Source: Parachlamydiales bacterium
Lineage (GTDB): Bacteria > Chlamydiota > Chlamydiia > Chlamydiales > Rhabdochlamydiaceae
Assembly: GCA_023265455.1 (NCBI GenBank)
Contig: JAHFTQ010000005.1
Coordinates: 99,045 to 163,044, forward strand
Direction of reading: 5' to 3'
Length of the DNA: 64,000 nucleotides
Both the position numbers and the translations under genes were made by a program. This document shows, one piece after another, positions 27,845 to 36,881 of this stretch (the stretch's first letter is position 1; each line of letters opens with the position of its first letter). A model generated the notes under the pieces. That model made no database searches. It had not been told where the DNA came from and was given only the letters and a program-made list of their open reading frames with translations.

Positions 27845-28005
27845 GGAGTTGTGGCAGAATAAAATAAAAGGTTTGGCTGCGTGAAAGCTCCGCGGATCGA
27901 TTATCGTAAGAGGAGGTAGTATTATTATACAACTCCCTCTTGCGATAATCGATCCCCGGGAGCTTTGACGCAGCCAAACCTTTCATTTTATTCTGTCACA
28001 GCTCC
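27845..28005. repeat. Long intergenic inverted repeat (hairpin), arms about 70 bp, between tolB and pal
   Basis: ggagttgtggcagaataaaataaaaggtttggctgcgtgaaagctccgcggatcgattatcgtaagagg pairs with ccctcttgcgataatcgatccccgggagctttgacgcagccaaacctttcattttattctgtcacagctcc. Confidence 0.97.
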
Positions 28006-29349
28006 TTAACGTGTTCCCCATGTCGGGTAGTGCTTAATTCCAGCCCCTTGAGAAATTTTTATAACTTCAGGCTGATTGAGATTAACGATGTAGAGCTCGG
28101 AAGCGTGCCCGTCAGTCGAGTTGAAAACGAGGTGTTGACTATCAGGGGCCCAAGAGGGGTTTTCTTTATTCCCACCACCATCAGTGAGCTGCCATTCTTC
28201 CCCCGTCTCGAAGTCATAAATCCAAATCTGCCTTATACCCTTTGTTTTAGCACTATAGGCTAATTTCTTTCCATCAGGAGACCAAGCTGGGCAGGAATTC
28301 TCTTGATTTCGCTTGGTAATTAAAACGGGAGTGGGCCGTTTGGAAGTGAAGGTGGCAGGAATAAGGTAGATGCGAGGCGAGCCGTCTTTATCTGAGACAA
28401 AGGCGATTTGAGAACCATTAGGATTAAATGTTGGCGAAGCTTGTGTTGAGCGAGGATAGGAAAAAAGTTGCACGGGTTTTCCTACAGCTCCTTGATCGGG
28501 GTGGAATTCTTGCAAGAAAAGATCGGCAGTTTTTTGATTAGCATCGCAGATGAAGGCGATTTTATTGCGCTGTGAAGAGATGGCAGGGAGTAATTGGTTG
28601 CCGTGCAGATCGAGAATCCGTTTGCCTTTGCCTTCGGCAAGGGTCGCGATGAAGATTTTAGGCTGTCCCATCTTATAGGAGACATAGAGGAAGCGGTCAT
28701 TGGAGTATTTGGAGCTGGGAGGAATCAATACAGGGCTGACACAAAGGCTGCCTTCCCGCGTGAGTTGCTTAGCGTTGGCCCCATCCCAATCGCACGACCA
28801 AATTTCAGCGATCCATTTGTCGCCCGTTTTTTGCTTGATGGAGTAGAGAATACGACTGGATGCGACACCTTCTTGTCCATTGAGAGACTTATAAATGGCA
28901 TCGGCAAGGCGGTGGATCTGCTGCCGGTCTTGAGACAGCGTTCCTGACAGCGCTATTGCAGGAAAATGTTTCAAAGTGCCTGACTGAGATGAAAAAACAG
29001 ACATAACGAGAGATTTTTGACGAATCTCTCCTTTGAGAACATGAGCAGCACCGCAGCTTTTCCAAAATGTGGGGTTAAAGCGCTCTGCAGGAGTCAAGGC
29101 TTGGAGGGTTTTCTCGCGGAGATCGCTAATGGAAAGGACTTTATTTCGGCTGTTGTGATTGAAATCGAAATTGAGTACGGTTTGGAGCTGTTCTAGATAG
29201 GCCGATGATAAAGAATTGTCAGAGCTTTGTAGCTTCCCAATATAGAGAGGCTCTAATGAACTTGTTGTGCTTAAATAGATGCGGATCTCTTCGTCAGCAT
29301 GCACTGATCCTAGGATCATCAGAAGAAAAAATAAAATCTTAAAGTTCAT
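28006..29349 (-). CDS. tolB: Tol-Pal system beta-propeller protein TolB
   Basis: Repeated TolB motifs PTFNPNGSQIAFVSDKDGSPRIYLI, PAWSPDGKKLAYSAKTKGIRQIWIYD, PSWAPDSQHLVF. Confidence 0.93.
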   Translation of the reverse strand: MNFKILFFLLMILGSVHADEEIRIYLSTTSSLEPLYIGKLQSSDNSLSSAYLEQLQTVLNFDFNHNSRNKVLSISDLREKTLQALTPAERFNPTFWKSCGAAHVLKGEIRQKSLVMSVFSSQSGTLKHFPAIALSGTLSQDRQQIHRLADAIYKSLNGQEGVASSRILYSIKQKTGDKWIAEIWSCDWDGANAKQLTREGSLCVSPVLIPPSSKYSNDRFLYVSYKMGQPKIFIATLAEGKGKRILDLHGNQLLPAISSQRNKIAFICDANQKTADLFLQEFHPDQGAVGKPVQLFSYPRSTQASPTFNPNGSQIAFVSDKDGSPRIYLIPATFTSKRPTPVLITKRNQENSCPAWSPDGKKLAYSAKTKGIRQIWIYDFETGEEWQLTDGGGNKENPSWAPDSQHLVFNSTDGHASELYIVNLNQPEVIKISQGAGIKHYPTWGTR

Positions 29350-30004
29350 TACAAAATGTGAGTGTAAAGGTTTTCTCTTGTTCTAACCCCAGTGGTAGCT
29401 GCAAGCGAGGAAGGTGCTCTTCTAAATAGGCTTTATTCTTTTTGCTTTCAGCTTGCAAGACAACCAAATGGGTTACGGTTCCATCTTTTTTTACGGTCAG
29501 TTGGATCTTCACTTCGCCAAACTCCGGAAGATTTAAGGAGGCATGAAGAAATGAGACTAGGGTCTCTTCTGCACTTTCTCGCTTATTTTCCAGACTCGCC
29601 GGTTCAGGAGAGGGAGCTTCTAGCTTAGGAATATCCAACTTTAATCGGGGCTTAGGATATACCTTCTCTTCAATTTTGGCGAGAGGTTCGTGAATTTCTT
29701 CAGAAACTTTTGGTGCAGCTTTAGGTTTTGGTGGTTTGCCTTTTTCAACGACGGCTGGTTTTTTATGGGAGGCAAGCGGTTTCGATTTGGCGGGAGGCGT
29801 TTTTTTTTGTGTAGGAGCCTTTGTTGGAGCAGGAGCTATCTTTTTTGGCCGAACGGTCGCAACGGTGGTTTTAGGCGCCTGCGTTACAGTGCGCACGGCG
29901 ATATGTTTTTTTTGCAGAGGCGTTTTTTTTGCGGGAGATAAAAGGAGGAGTAAAATGAAAAACAGATGAGCGGAAGTGACGAATAGAGTGATTTTTTTTG
30001 ACAT
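29339..30004 (-). CDS. TolA/TonB-like protein
   Basis: N-terminal TM, Lys/Pro/Ala-rich linker, C-terminal TonB/TolA-like domain; position between tolR and tolB. Confidence 0.75.
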   Translation of the reverse strand: MSKKITLFVTSAHLFFILLLLLSPAKKTPLQKKHIAVRTVTQAPKTTVATVRPKKIAPAPTKAPTQKKTPPAKSKPLASHKKPAVVEKGKPPKPKAAPKVSEEIHEPLAKIEEKVYPKPRLKLDIPKLEAPSPEPASLENKRESAEETLVSFLHASLNLPEFGEVKIQLTVKKDGTVTHLVVLQAESKKNKAYLEEHLPRLQLPLGLEQEKTFTLTFCNEL

Positions 30005-30005
30005 C

Positions 30006-30425
30006 TCAACCCGGTTTCAAAATGACATCGAGCTGATCATATCCTGCAGTTTCCACAGCATTTTTAACAGTTTGATAGGTTCCAAAAGAGGCCCGTTTAT
30101 CTTGAAATAGCTGAGGAATGCGGTGGTTGCCCGACCTTCTCGCTTCTTTGAGTAATCTTACGAGTTGTTCATTTGTCACACATTTTCCTGAGAACCAAAT
30201 TGTATTATCTTGATGGACGTGGATGGAAAGAGTACTACTTTCCGAGGCCGAAGAGTGTTTGTTGGGAACGGCTGCTCCATTGGCTAGCTCAACACGATCA
30301 ATTTCAAGCATGGGGGCAATGATGATGAAGATGATGAGAACGACAAAGACAACATCGATCAAAGGTGTCAGGTTGATCGAGGCCTCTTCATGTTCGAAAG
30401 TAGGAGAAAATCGGCGTGCTCTCAT
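30006..30425 (-). CDS. ExbD/TolR biopolymer transporter
   Basis: INLTPLIDVVFVVLIIFIIIAPML. Confidence 0.93.
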   Translation of the reverse strand: MRARRFSPTFEHEEASINLTPLIDVVFVVLIIFIIIAPMLEIDRVELANGAAVPNKHSSASESSTLSIHVHQDNTIWFSGKCVTNEQLVRLLKEARRSGNHRIPQLFQDKRASFGTYQTVKNAVETAGYDQLDVILKPG

Positions 30426-31174
30426 TCAATTTTTCGATATTGAAGTTCAATATTTGATAAAAGCTGTGTTAAAAAATCGTCCATCTCGGAGTTGTAGTTG
30501 CGGAGCGAATTTTTGAGATAGTTATAAGCAATCAGAGCCGGTATGGCGATGATCAGGCCCAGAACCGTTGTTGCGAGTGCCGTTGAAATGCCCCCCAAAA
30601 TCGAAGTGTTAGAGCCGCCGATGACCCCGCCTTCTTGCAATCCCGAGAATGTGACTAAGATTCCCCAGACGGTTCCTAGCAATCCCATGAAAGGGGCCAG
30701 TGTCACAATGGTCGAGAGCATGTAGAGGTTTTTCTCGAGAACTTTGCTCTCTGCAGAAATCGTTGTGGAGACATGCGCTTGGAGCAGCTCCAAATCTGCA
30801 GTCGTCAAGTAGACATGTGGTTTGTTGGGAGAAGTTTGTGATAGAAAGTGGTGATTTTTGTTTAACACCTCAACGGTTTTGTCTTTTAAAGCTGCATAGA
30901 TGTTTCCGAAGGGGTGAGGAATTGCTCGACTTCGAGGGGCTGGAAGGTGAGACGGTTCCACATTGAGAAGGGGCGCTTTGCTCTGCTGCAAAGTCTTTTG
31001 AAAAGCAGAAGAAAGCTTGCTGACTTGCCTCATGGTCCAGGCTTTATGCAGCAATACTATCCAGCAAATCATCGACAAGGCAATGAGCGCCAGCATGATG
31101 AGTTTTCCAAAAAAATCGGACTGCGTATAGGCGATCGTGAACGTATCCATGGCGCCAAGAATAGGATGGAACAT
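30422..31174 (-). CDS. MotA/TolQ/ExbB proton channel protein
   Basis: LAPFMGLLGTVWGILVTFSGLQ, GISTALATTVLGLIIAIPALIAYNYL. Confidence 0.93.
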   Translation of the reverse strand: MFHPILGAMDTFTIAYTQSDFFGKLIMLALIALSMICWIVLLHKAWTMRQVSKLSSAFQKTLQQSKAPLLNVEPSHLPAPRSRAIPHPFGNIYAALKDKTVEVLNKNHHFLSQTSPNKPHVYLTTADLELLQAHVSTTISAESKVLEKNLYMLSTIVTLAPFMGLLGTVWGILVTFSGLQEGGVIGGSNTSILGGISTALATTVLGLIIAIPALIAYNYLKNSLRNYNSEMDDFLTQLLSNIELQYRKIE

Positions 31175-31245
31175 GAATCTTCCTTAATTTGAGAGATAAC
31201 TTTATTGTATCGGTAAGAGGCCTTCCGAACAAGGGGTCTAATTTT

Positions 31246-31414
31246 AGACCTTCTTCGAAATTAAGGGTTCGTCGATTTTCTGGATTATTTTGGCCTCTTT
31301 TCGGTTTTTTTTGCAGGGGTCATATCGGAAGTTGATATTACCCCTGCAAAAAAAACCGAAAAGAGGCTCAAAAGAACCAGAAAATCGACAGAACCTTAGT
31401 TTCGAAAGAGGTCT
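31246..31414. repeat. Long intergenic inverted repeat (hairpin), arms about 75 bp, between tolQ and tatD
   Basis: agaccttcttcgaaattaagggttcgtcgattttctgg..cctcttttcggttttttttgcaggggt pairs with acccctgcaaaaaaaaccgaaaagagg..ccagaaaatcgacagaaccttagtttcgaaagaggtct. Confidence 0.97.
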
Positions 31415-31417
31415 TTT

Positions 31418-32200
31418 ATGTTAATTGATTCACATGCCCATCTCACCGTCCCTTCTGTCGTAGACAGGGTCGAAGAGCTTTTGCAAAGAGCTCAGCAAAA
31501 AAACTTAAGCGCCATTGTCAACATCTGTGTCGATCCCGCTAGTTTAGACAAGGGATTGCACCTAGCTCAGCGGCACCCTTGGGTCTTTAACGCTGCTGCT
31601 ACAACGCCTCATGATGTTGAAAAAGAGGGGGAATTATTTTTTCCTCTCGTAGAAAAAGAGGCGCGTGCGGGCAAGCTCATCGCTATCGGCGAGACAGGTC
31701 TTGACTATCATTATGAACACTCCCCTACCCTCCTTCAGAAAGAATATCTTATCCGTTATTTTGAGCTTGCAAAAGCGACTCATCTGCCCGTGATCTTTCA
31801 TTGCCGCGAGGCTTTCAAGGATCTCTTTGAGCTGGCGGATCGCCATTATCCAGGAGGACGTGCGGTTCTTCATTGTTTTACTGGAACTTTGGAAGAGGCA
31901 AAAGGATGTTTAGAGCGGGGCTGGCTGATATCCATGAGTGGAATTATCACGTTTAAGAAATCGGCAGCTCTGAGAGCCGTTGCGGCTTACGCTCCCCTGG
32001 ATCGCCTTTTGATCGAGACGGACACCCCGTATCTAGCTCCGGAGACAAAACGAGGCAAAACGAATGAACCCAGTTTTATCGAAGAGACAGCGCAAGCAGT
32101 GGCTCATGCCAAGGGGATTTCTCTAGAAGAAGTTGCTGTTGCAACGACTCAAAATGCGGTGCAGTTTTTCTCCTTGCCAAAGCTTTCATCAACGCTATAG
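31418..32200 (+). CDS. tatD: TatD-family DNase
   Basis: LIDSHAHL, IAIGETGLDYHYEHSP, PVIFHCREA, VLHCFTGT, LIETDTPYLAPE. Confidence 0.95.
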   Translation: MLIDSHAHLTVPSVVDRVEELLQRAQQKNLSAIVNICVDPASLDKGLHLAQRHPWVFNAAATTPHDVEKEGELFFPLVEKEARAGKLIAIGETGLDYHYEHSPTLLQKEYLIRYFELAKATHLPVIFHCREAFKDLFELADRHYPGGRAVLHCFTGTLEEAKGCLERGWLISMSGIITFKKSAALRAVAAYAPLDRLLIETDTPYLAPETKRGKTNEPSFIEETAQAVAHAKGISLEEVAVATTQNAVQFFSLPKLSSTL

Positions 32201-32370
32201 TATAGAGCGCATAAATGGGTTGGGACTACCTGGCCGGCGCTTATACCTCAGGGACTACCTTGGGGTTTTTCGCTTTTTAGCAAGTCTCGGATAGCTGTTT
32301 GTTTTTCTTAATCTATTGACTATAAGACAGATAAAACGTGTTTTTTCCAGTCTGTTTTCGCTGTCATCCA

Positions 32371-32428
32371 ACTGTTCACTGGTTTTAACTGTTCAATATA
32401 TAATGAACAGTGTATTCTAATGAACAGT
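32371..32428. promoter_or_regulatory. Putative operator: four symmetric half-sites ACTGTTCA/TGAACAGT
   Basis: ACTGTTCA at 32371 and 32388; TGAACAGT at 32404 and 32421; symmetric about 32399.5. Confidence 0.85.
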
Positions 32429-32437
32429 AGGGGCAGA

Positions 32438-33166
32438 ATGAAAGGTCGATTTCTGGTAAGTTCAAACGAAGATCCCGCGGAAAGCAATATCTACGCGGAC
32501 AAGTCAGCTCTTATTCTTGATTGGCTTTTGAGAGAAGGAATAAAACGGAAAGAATTTTCCTTAAGAGAAGTAGCCAAAGAAATAGGAGTAAGTCTAGGTC
32601 TAGCCCAACGTGTCTTTGGAGTTTTGATACAAAAAGGGTTTCTCCAAACTGAAGGAATAAGAACTGCCAAGAAGTTTTTCTTTAATAAACCGAAGCTTCT
32701 TCTCGAAAGCTGGTTGGAGAACTACACCATCGCGAAAAAATGTAAGATGCGAACCTATCATTCAGGTTTGCAAGGGAAAGCAGAGTTTCTTGATGCACTA
32801 AAAAAATCAAAATTAAGTCAAAAGGTAGCCTTAGCTCTTCATTCTGCGGCTGAAGCCCATGGGTTTAAAAATACCAATTTGAACACCCTCGAATTATACA
32901 TGCTCGATTCTGCTGCTAGGTCTAAGCTCGAAGATGTTCTCCAATTAGAGCCTCAAGAAAGGGGATATGAGGTTTTACTCATTGAGCCTTACTATGAGAG
33001 TATGCTGAATTTTTGCGGGGATTCAGGAAAAAATGTGAGCATCAGTCCTATTCTTTTAACTTTTCTGGATCTTTACCATTTCCCTCTGCGCGGACAAGAG
33101 CAAGCGGAATTTATGGCAGAGCGCATCCCAGAATTAAAACGCATTTATATGAAGGATCGAACTTAA
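32438..33166 (+). CDS. AbiEi-like antitoxin/wHTH regulator (type IV TA-like)
   Basis: wHTH FSLREVAKEIGVSLGLAQRVFGVLIQKGFLQTEG; C-term ISPILLTFLDLYHFPLRGQEQAEFMAERI; ATG after aggggcaga. Confidence 0.8.
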   Translation: MKGRFLVSSNEDPAESNIYADKSALILDWLLREGIKRKEFSLREVAKEIGVSLGLAQRVFGVLIQKGFLQTEGIRTAKKFFFNKPKLLLESWLENYTIAKKCKMRTYHSGLQGKAEFLDALKKSKLSQKVALALHSAAEAHGFKNTNLNTLELYMLDSAARSKLEDVLQLEPQERGYEVLLIEPYYESMLNFCGDSGKNVSISPILLTFLDLYHFPLRGQEQAEFMAERIPELKRIYMKDRT

Positions 33167-33945
33167 TGAAACAAATCCAGGAAGACAAGATTATCTCCGA
33201 TTTTTTAACCTCGATCGGCCCATGGCGTGAATTTATTGTCATTGGAGGTGGCTTTGCACTCTTTATTTACAAGCTTTATCTGGCTGATCAAAAGTTAGAG
33301 AATTCTCCAGTAGGAACGCGAGATATTGACTCGCTTATCCCTCGAAAGCTTCCAGAAATTTCTAAAAAAAATATCGCAAAACATCTCCATGAAGCTGGAT
33401 TTAAGCACGTTTTTAAAGATGTAGATATTCCTGCTACAGAATCCTATGTGAAAGAGATCGATGGCTTAGAGATAGAGATCGAGTTCCTGACAGATTCTGC
33501 TATTCGAAAGGATAAAAATAAAAACGTGGTCATTGGAGGCGTAGTTGCTCAGCCTTTAAGCTATTTGACTTTGAGTCTGCAAATGACGACGGGATTTCAG
33601 ACCTACTCGAGTGAAACAGGACGGGTTGTCTCTCCTGGAGCATGGATGTTTCATAAAGGTCTTACCTTTACAAGGAGAAAGAGTTCTTCAAAGAGGCTCA
33701 AAGACCTTTACGGGATCTGGTATGTAGCCACACAACTTGGAGACTTTTCAGAGCAAGCTCTGACAGAGTTCAATATGTTGAACAAACAGCATTCCAAATG
33801 GTTTGAAACTTTTCGGAAAAACCTGCACAATTGGATGGATAATGCAACTCCTGCCGAATGGTCTAGATTGGAAACTCAAGATCCATCTGGAAAATTGAAA
33901 AAACTTAGCTTTGAAAATATTATAAAAAAACTGTTGGCTTTCTAA
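33166..33945 (+). CDS. Nucleotidyltransferase-fold putative toxin partner
   Basis: FIVIGGGFALFIYKLYLA..VGTRDIDSLIP; start overlaps antitoxin stop (TAATG). Confidence 0.8.
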   Translation: MKQIQEDKIISDFLTSIGPWREFIVIGGGFALFIYKLYLADQKLENSPVGTRDIDSLIPRKLPEISKKNIAKHLHEAGFKHVFKDVDIPATESYVKEIDGLEIEIEFLTDSAIRKDKNKNVVIGGVVAQPLSYLTLSLQMTTGFQTYSSETGRVVSPGAWMFHKGLTFTRRKSSSKRLKDLYGIWYVATQLGDFSEQALTEFNMLNKQHSKWFETFRKNLHNWMDNATPAEWSRLETQDPSGKLKKLSFENIIKKLLAF

Positions 33946-34015
33946 AACTTGCAGCACATGACCTTTCAATTTTTCTCTTTCCCAAAACAATTTTTGTGTG
34001 TTTAATAGCGGGGAT

Positions 34016-35005
34016 ATGACAGTGGAGATTCTTCCGCGCGCGTTTGTTTGGAGACGGCTGCACTCTTTAATGGGCCTGTGGCTTGTGCTTTTCTTGTGTG
34101 AACATTTACTTGTGAATTCACAAGCAGCACTGCTTTTGGGAGACAATGCACGGGGTTTTGTCGAGGGTGTCAATGCGATTCACAATCTTCCCTACCTCCA
34201 AGTGATCGAGATCTTTTTGTTGGGAGTTCCTATTCTGCTTCATGGGATTTGGGGAGTGAAATATCTCATGACAAGCAAATCTAATGCGAGATCCAGCGAT
34301 GGATCAACGCCTGCACTTTCTCAATATGGACGCAACCACGCTTATACATGGCAGCGGCTCACTTCCTGGATTTTACTTGTGGGGATTGTGCTTCATGTCG
34401 CTAAATTCCGCTTTATCGATTACCCCACTTCGCTCAATCAAGGGGATCGCTCCTATTACTTTGTGCCGGTCTCTCTTGATAAAGGGCTTTATACTGTCGC
34501 TGCCCGTTTGGGAGTTGAGCTCTACGGTCCTGAAAAGATTGTACAAGAGAGAAAAGAGTTGGAAGATCGTGGAGGAGAGCAGGCGCTTGTCGAAGTGAGT
34601 AAAACCCTTCCAGAAACGATGACATTCGATGCTCAGCAGCAGATGATCTTGACGTCAGCTCAATCCTACCAACAAAAAATGCAGTGGGTTGAAATGCTAG
34701 AGAGACAGGAAATTCCAGCTGATGGGGTTATCGCTGTTTCAAAAGATTTTGGAACGGCTTCTGTTTTGAAGGTTCGCGATACTTTCAAACATCCTTTATA
34801 TGTCGGTCTTTACACGATTTTTGTGCTGGCAGCTTGTTTTCATGGGTTTAACGGACTCTGGACTTTCTGTATCACCTGGGGTGTTGTCCTCAAAGTTGCT
34901 GCTCAAAAACGGATGCTGCGTTTCGCATGGGGATTGATGGCGCTCGTCACCTTCTTGGGATTGATTTCGGTTTGGGGAACTTACTTTCTGAACTTGAGAG
35001 CGTGA
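34016..35005 (+). CDS. sdhC: Succinate dehydrogenase cytochrome b subunit
   Basis: Multiple TM helices with SdhC-type HSLMGLWLVLFLCEHL; directly upstream of sdhA. Confidence 0.88.
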   Translation: MTVEILPRAFVWRRLHSLMGLWLVLFLCEHLLVNSQAALLLGDNARGFVEGVNAIHNLPYLQVIEIFLLGVPILLHGIWGVKYLMTSKSNARSSDGSTPALSQYGRNHAYTWQRLTSWILLVGIVLHVAKFRFIDYPTSLNQGDRSYYFVPVSLDKGLYTVAARLGVELYGPEKIVQERKELEDRGGEQALVEVSKTLPETMTFDAQQQMILTSAQSYQQKMQWVEMLERQEIPADGVIAVSKDFGTASVLKVRDTFKHPLYVGLYTIFVLAACFHGFNGLWTFCITWGVVLKVAAQKRMLRFAWGLMALVTFLGLISVWGTYFLNLRA

Positions 35006-35006
35006 A

Positions 35007-36881
35007 ATGAAAAAACCGAAGGAAGTGATCGTTGTTGGGGGAGGACTTGCGGGGCTTGCTGCTGTCATGAGGCTTGCCGAAAGTGGCTGCCGGATTAAAC
35101 TGATCTCTGTCACCAAAGTTAAGAGATCTCACTCAGTGTGTGCTCAAGGGGGTATCAATGCTGCCATGAACCTCAAAGGAGAAGACGACTCTCCTTATAT
35201 TCATACGTATGACACGATCAAGGGTGGAGATTTTCTGGCAGATCAACCTCCTGTCCTTGAAATGTGTCTTGCAGCTCCTGGCATTATTCGATTAATGGAC
35301 CGTTTAGGATGCCCCTTCAATCGCACACCGGAAGGAAATCTTGATTTTCGTCGTTTTGGAGGGACCTTATACCATCGCACAGCGTTTTGCGGCGCCTCCA
35401 CAGGACAGCAACTTCTCTACGCTCTTGATGAACAAGTGCGCCGTTATGAGGCCCAAGGCCTGGTTGAGAAATTTGAAAATCATGAATTTATGCGGCTTGT
35501 CAAAGATGAAACGGGAGCCGCCCGCGGCATTGTCTTGATGGATCTCATCACAATGAAGCTCGATGTGATGAAGGCCGATGCGGTGGTCTTCGGAACGGGA
35601 GGACCAGGGTTGATTTTTAAAAAGTCCACTAACTCGACGTTTTGCACAGGCGCTGCTAATGGGCGTCTTTTCATGCAAGGCATGGAATATGCCAACGGTG
35701 AGTTCATTCAAATTCATCCCACGGCAATTCCTGGAGAAGACAAACTTCGGCTGATTTCAGAGTCGACCCGGGGCGAGGGAGGAAGAATATGGGTTTTAGG
35801 AGATGCCTCAAAGTCCATCACGCTAGCAGATGGTAAGAAAATCCCTTGTGGTAAGACGGGAGAGCCTTGGTATTTCTTAGAAGAGATGTATCCCGCCTTT
35901 GGCAATCTTGTCTCGCGCGATATCGCCGCGCGAGAAATTCTCCGTGTCTGTGAGCTGGGTCTTGGTGTCGATGGTCAAATGCAAGTGTATCTCGACCTGA
36001 GCCATCTTCCTGCCAAAACACTTCACAAAGTTGAATCGGTTCTCGATATCTACCGAAAATTTACAGGAGAAGATCCGAGCAAAGTCCCTATGAAAATCTT
36101 CCCTGCCGTGCACTACTCCATGGGAGGAGCTTGGGTCGATTGGCCTGCAGCAGACGAGCCTGATCGGATGGATCGCTTTCGTCAAATGACCAACATTCCC
36201 GGTTGTTTTAACATTGGTGAGTCAGAGTTTCAGTACCATGGAGCTAATCGCCTGGGAGCTAACTCTCTTCTCTCTTGCATTTTTGGAGGATTGACAGCGG
36301 GTGTCGAAGTTCCCCGTTATTTAGAAACCGTCGTCAGCCAGGTGCCTTCGAGTCTTTACTCAGAAGCTTTAGCGCAAGAAGAGGCGTTTAAGCACGATCT
36401 CTTAACTAGGGAAGGTCCTGAAAATATTCATCGCCTCCACGATGAACTAGCGGACTGGATGGTGATGAACGTGACCGTTAAGAGAACCAATGCTGACCTT
36501 ACAAAAACCCTCGATAAGCTTAAAGAGCTCCGAGAAAGATACTCTCACATCACCTTGGATGACCGAGGGCAGTGGATGAATCAAACCTATGCATTTGCCA
36601 ATCAATTCAAAGGCATGCTAGAACTGGCTTTTGCGATAACCAAGAGTGCGCTCATGCGAAACGAGTCCCGAGGTGCCCATTTCAAACCCGAATTTCCTCA
36701 GCGCGATGACGCAAATTGGTTAAAAACAACGATTGCAACCTATAGTAAAGATGAGCCTAAAATCTCTTATAAAAGCATCAATCTTTCCTATTTAGATCCT
36801 TTCCCGCGCGATTATGCTCATGCGAAAAAAATTAAGCCGACCCTTAAAAATATCCCTCCTAACATCCAGCTGCCTGTATGA
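35007..36881 (+). CDS. sdhA: Succinate dehydrogenase flavoprotein subunit
   Basis: VIVVGGGLAGLAAVMRLAE, HSVCAQGGINAAMN, HPTAIPG, SESTRGEGGRIW, HYSMGGAWVDW, GANRLGANSLLSCIFGG. Confidence 0.96.
   Translation: MKKPKEVIVVGGGLAGLAAVMRLAESGCRIKLISVTKVKRSHSVCAQGGINAAMNLKGEDDSPYIHTYDTIKGGDFLADQPPVLEMCLAAPGIIRLMDRLGCPFNRTPEGNLDFRRFGGTLYHRTAFCGASTGQQLLYALDEQVRRYEAQGLVEKFENHEFMRLVKDETGAARGIVLMDLITMKLDVMKADAVVFGTGGPGLIFKKSTNSTFCTGAANGRLFMQGMEYANGEFIQIHPTAIPGEDKLRLISESTRGEGGRIWVLGDASKSITLADGKKIPCGKTGEPWYFLEEMYPAFGNLVSRDIAAREILRVCELGLGVDGQMQVYLDLSHLPAKTLHKVESVLDIYRKFTGEDPSKVPMKIFPAVHYSMGGAWVDWPAADEPDRMDRFRQMTNIPGCFNIGESEFQYHGANRLGANSLLSCIFGGLTAGVEVPRYLETVVSQVPSSLYSEALAQEEAFKHDLLTREGPENIHRLHDELADWMVMNVTVKRTNADLTKTLDKLKELRERYSHITLDDRGQWMNQTYAFANQFKGMLELAFAITKSALMRNESRGAHFKPEFPQRDDANWLKTTIATYSKDEPKISYKSINLSYLDPFPRDYAHAKKIKPTLKNIPPNIQLPV

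Noticed and set aside
32248-32273. Repeated gggactacct words downstream of tatD
   Set aside because: Only two short copies; no clear array or dyad.
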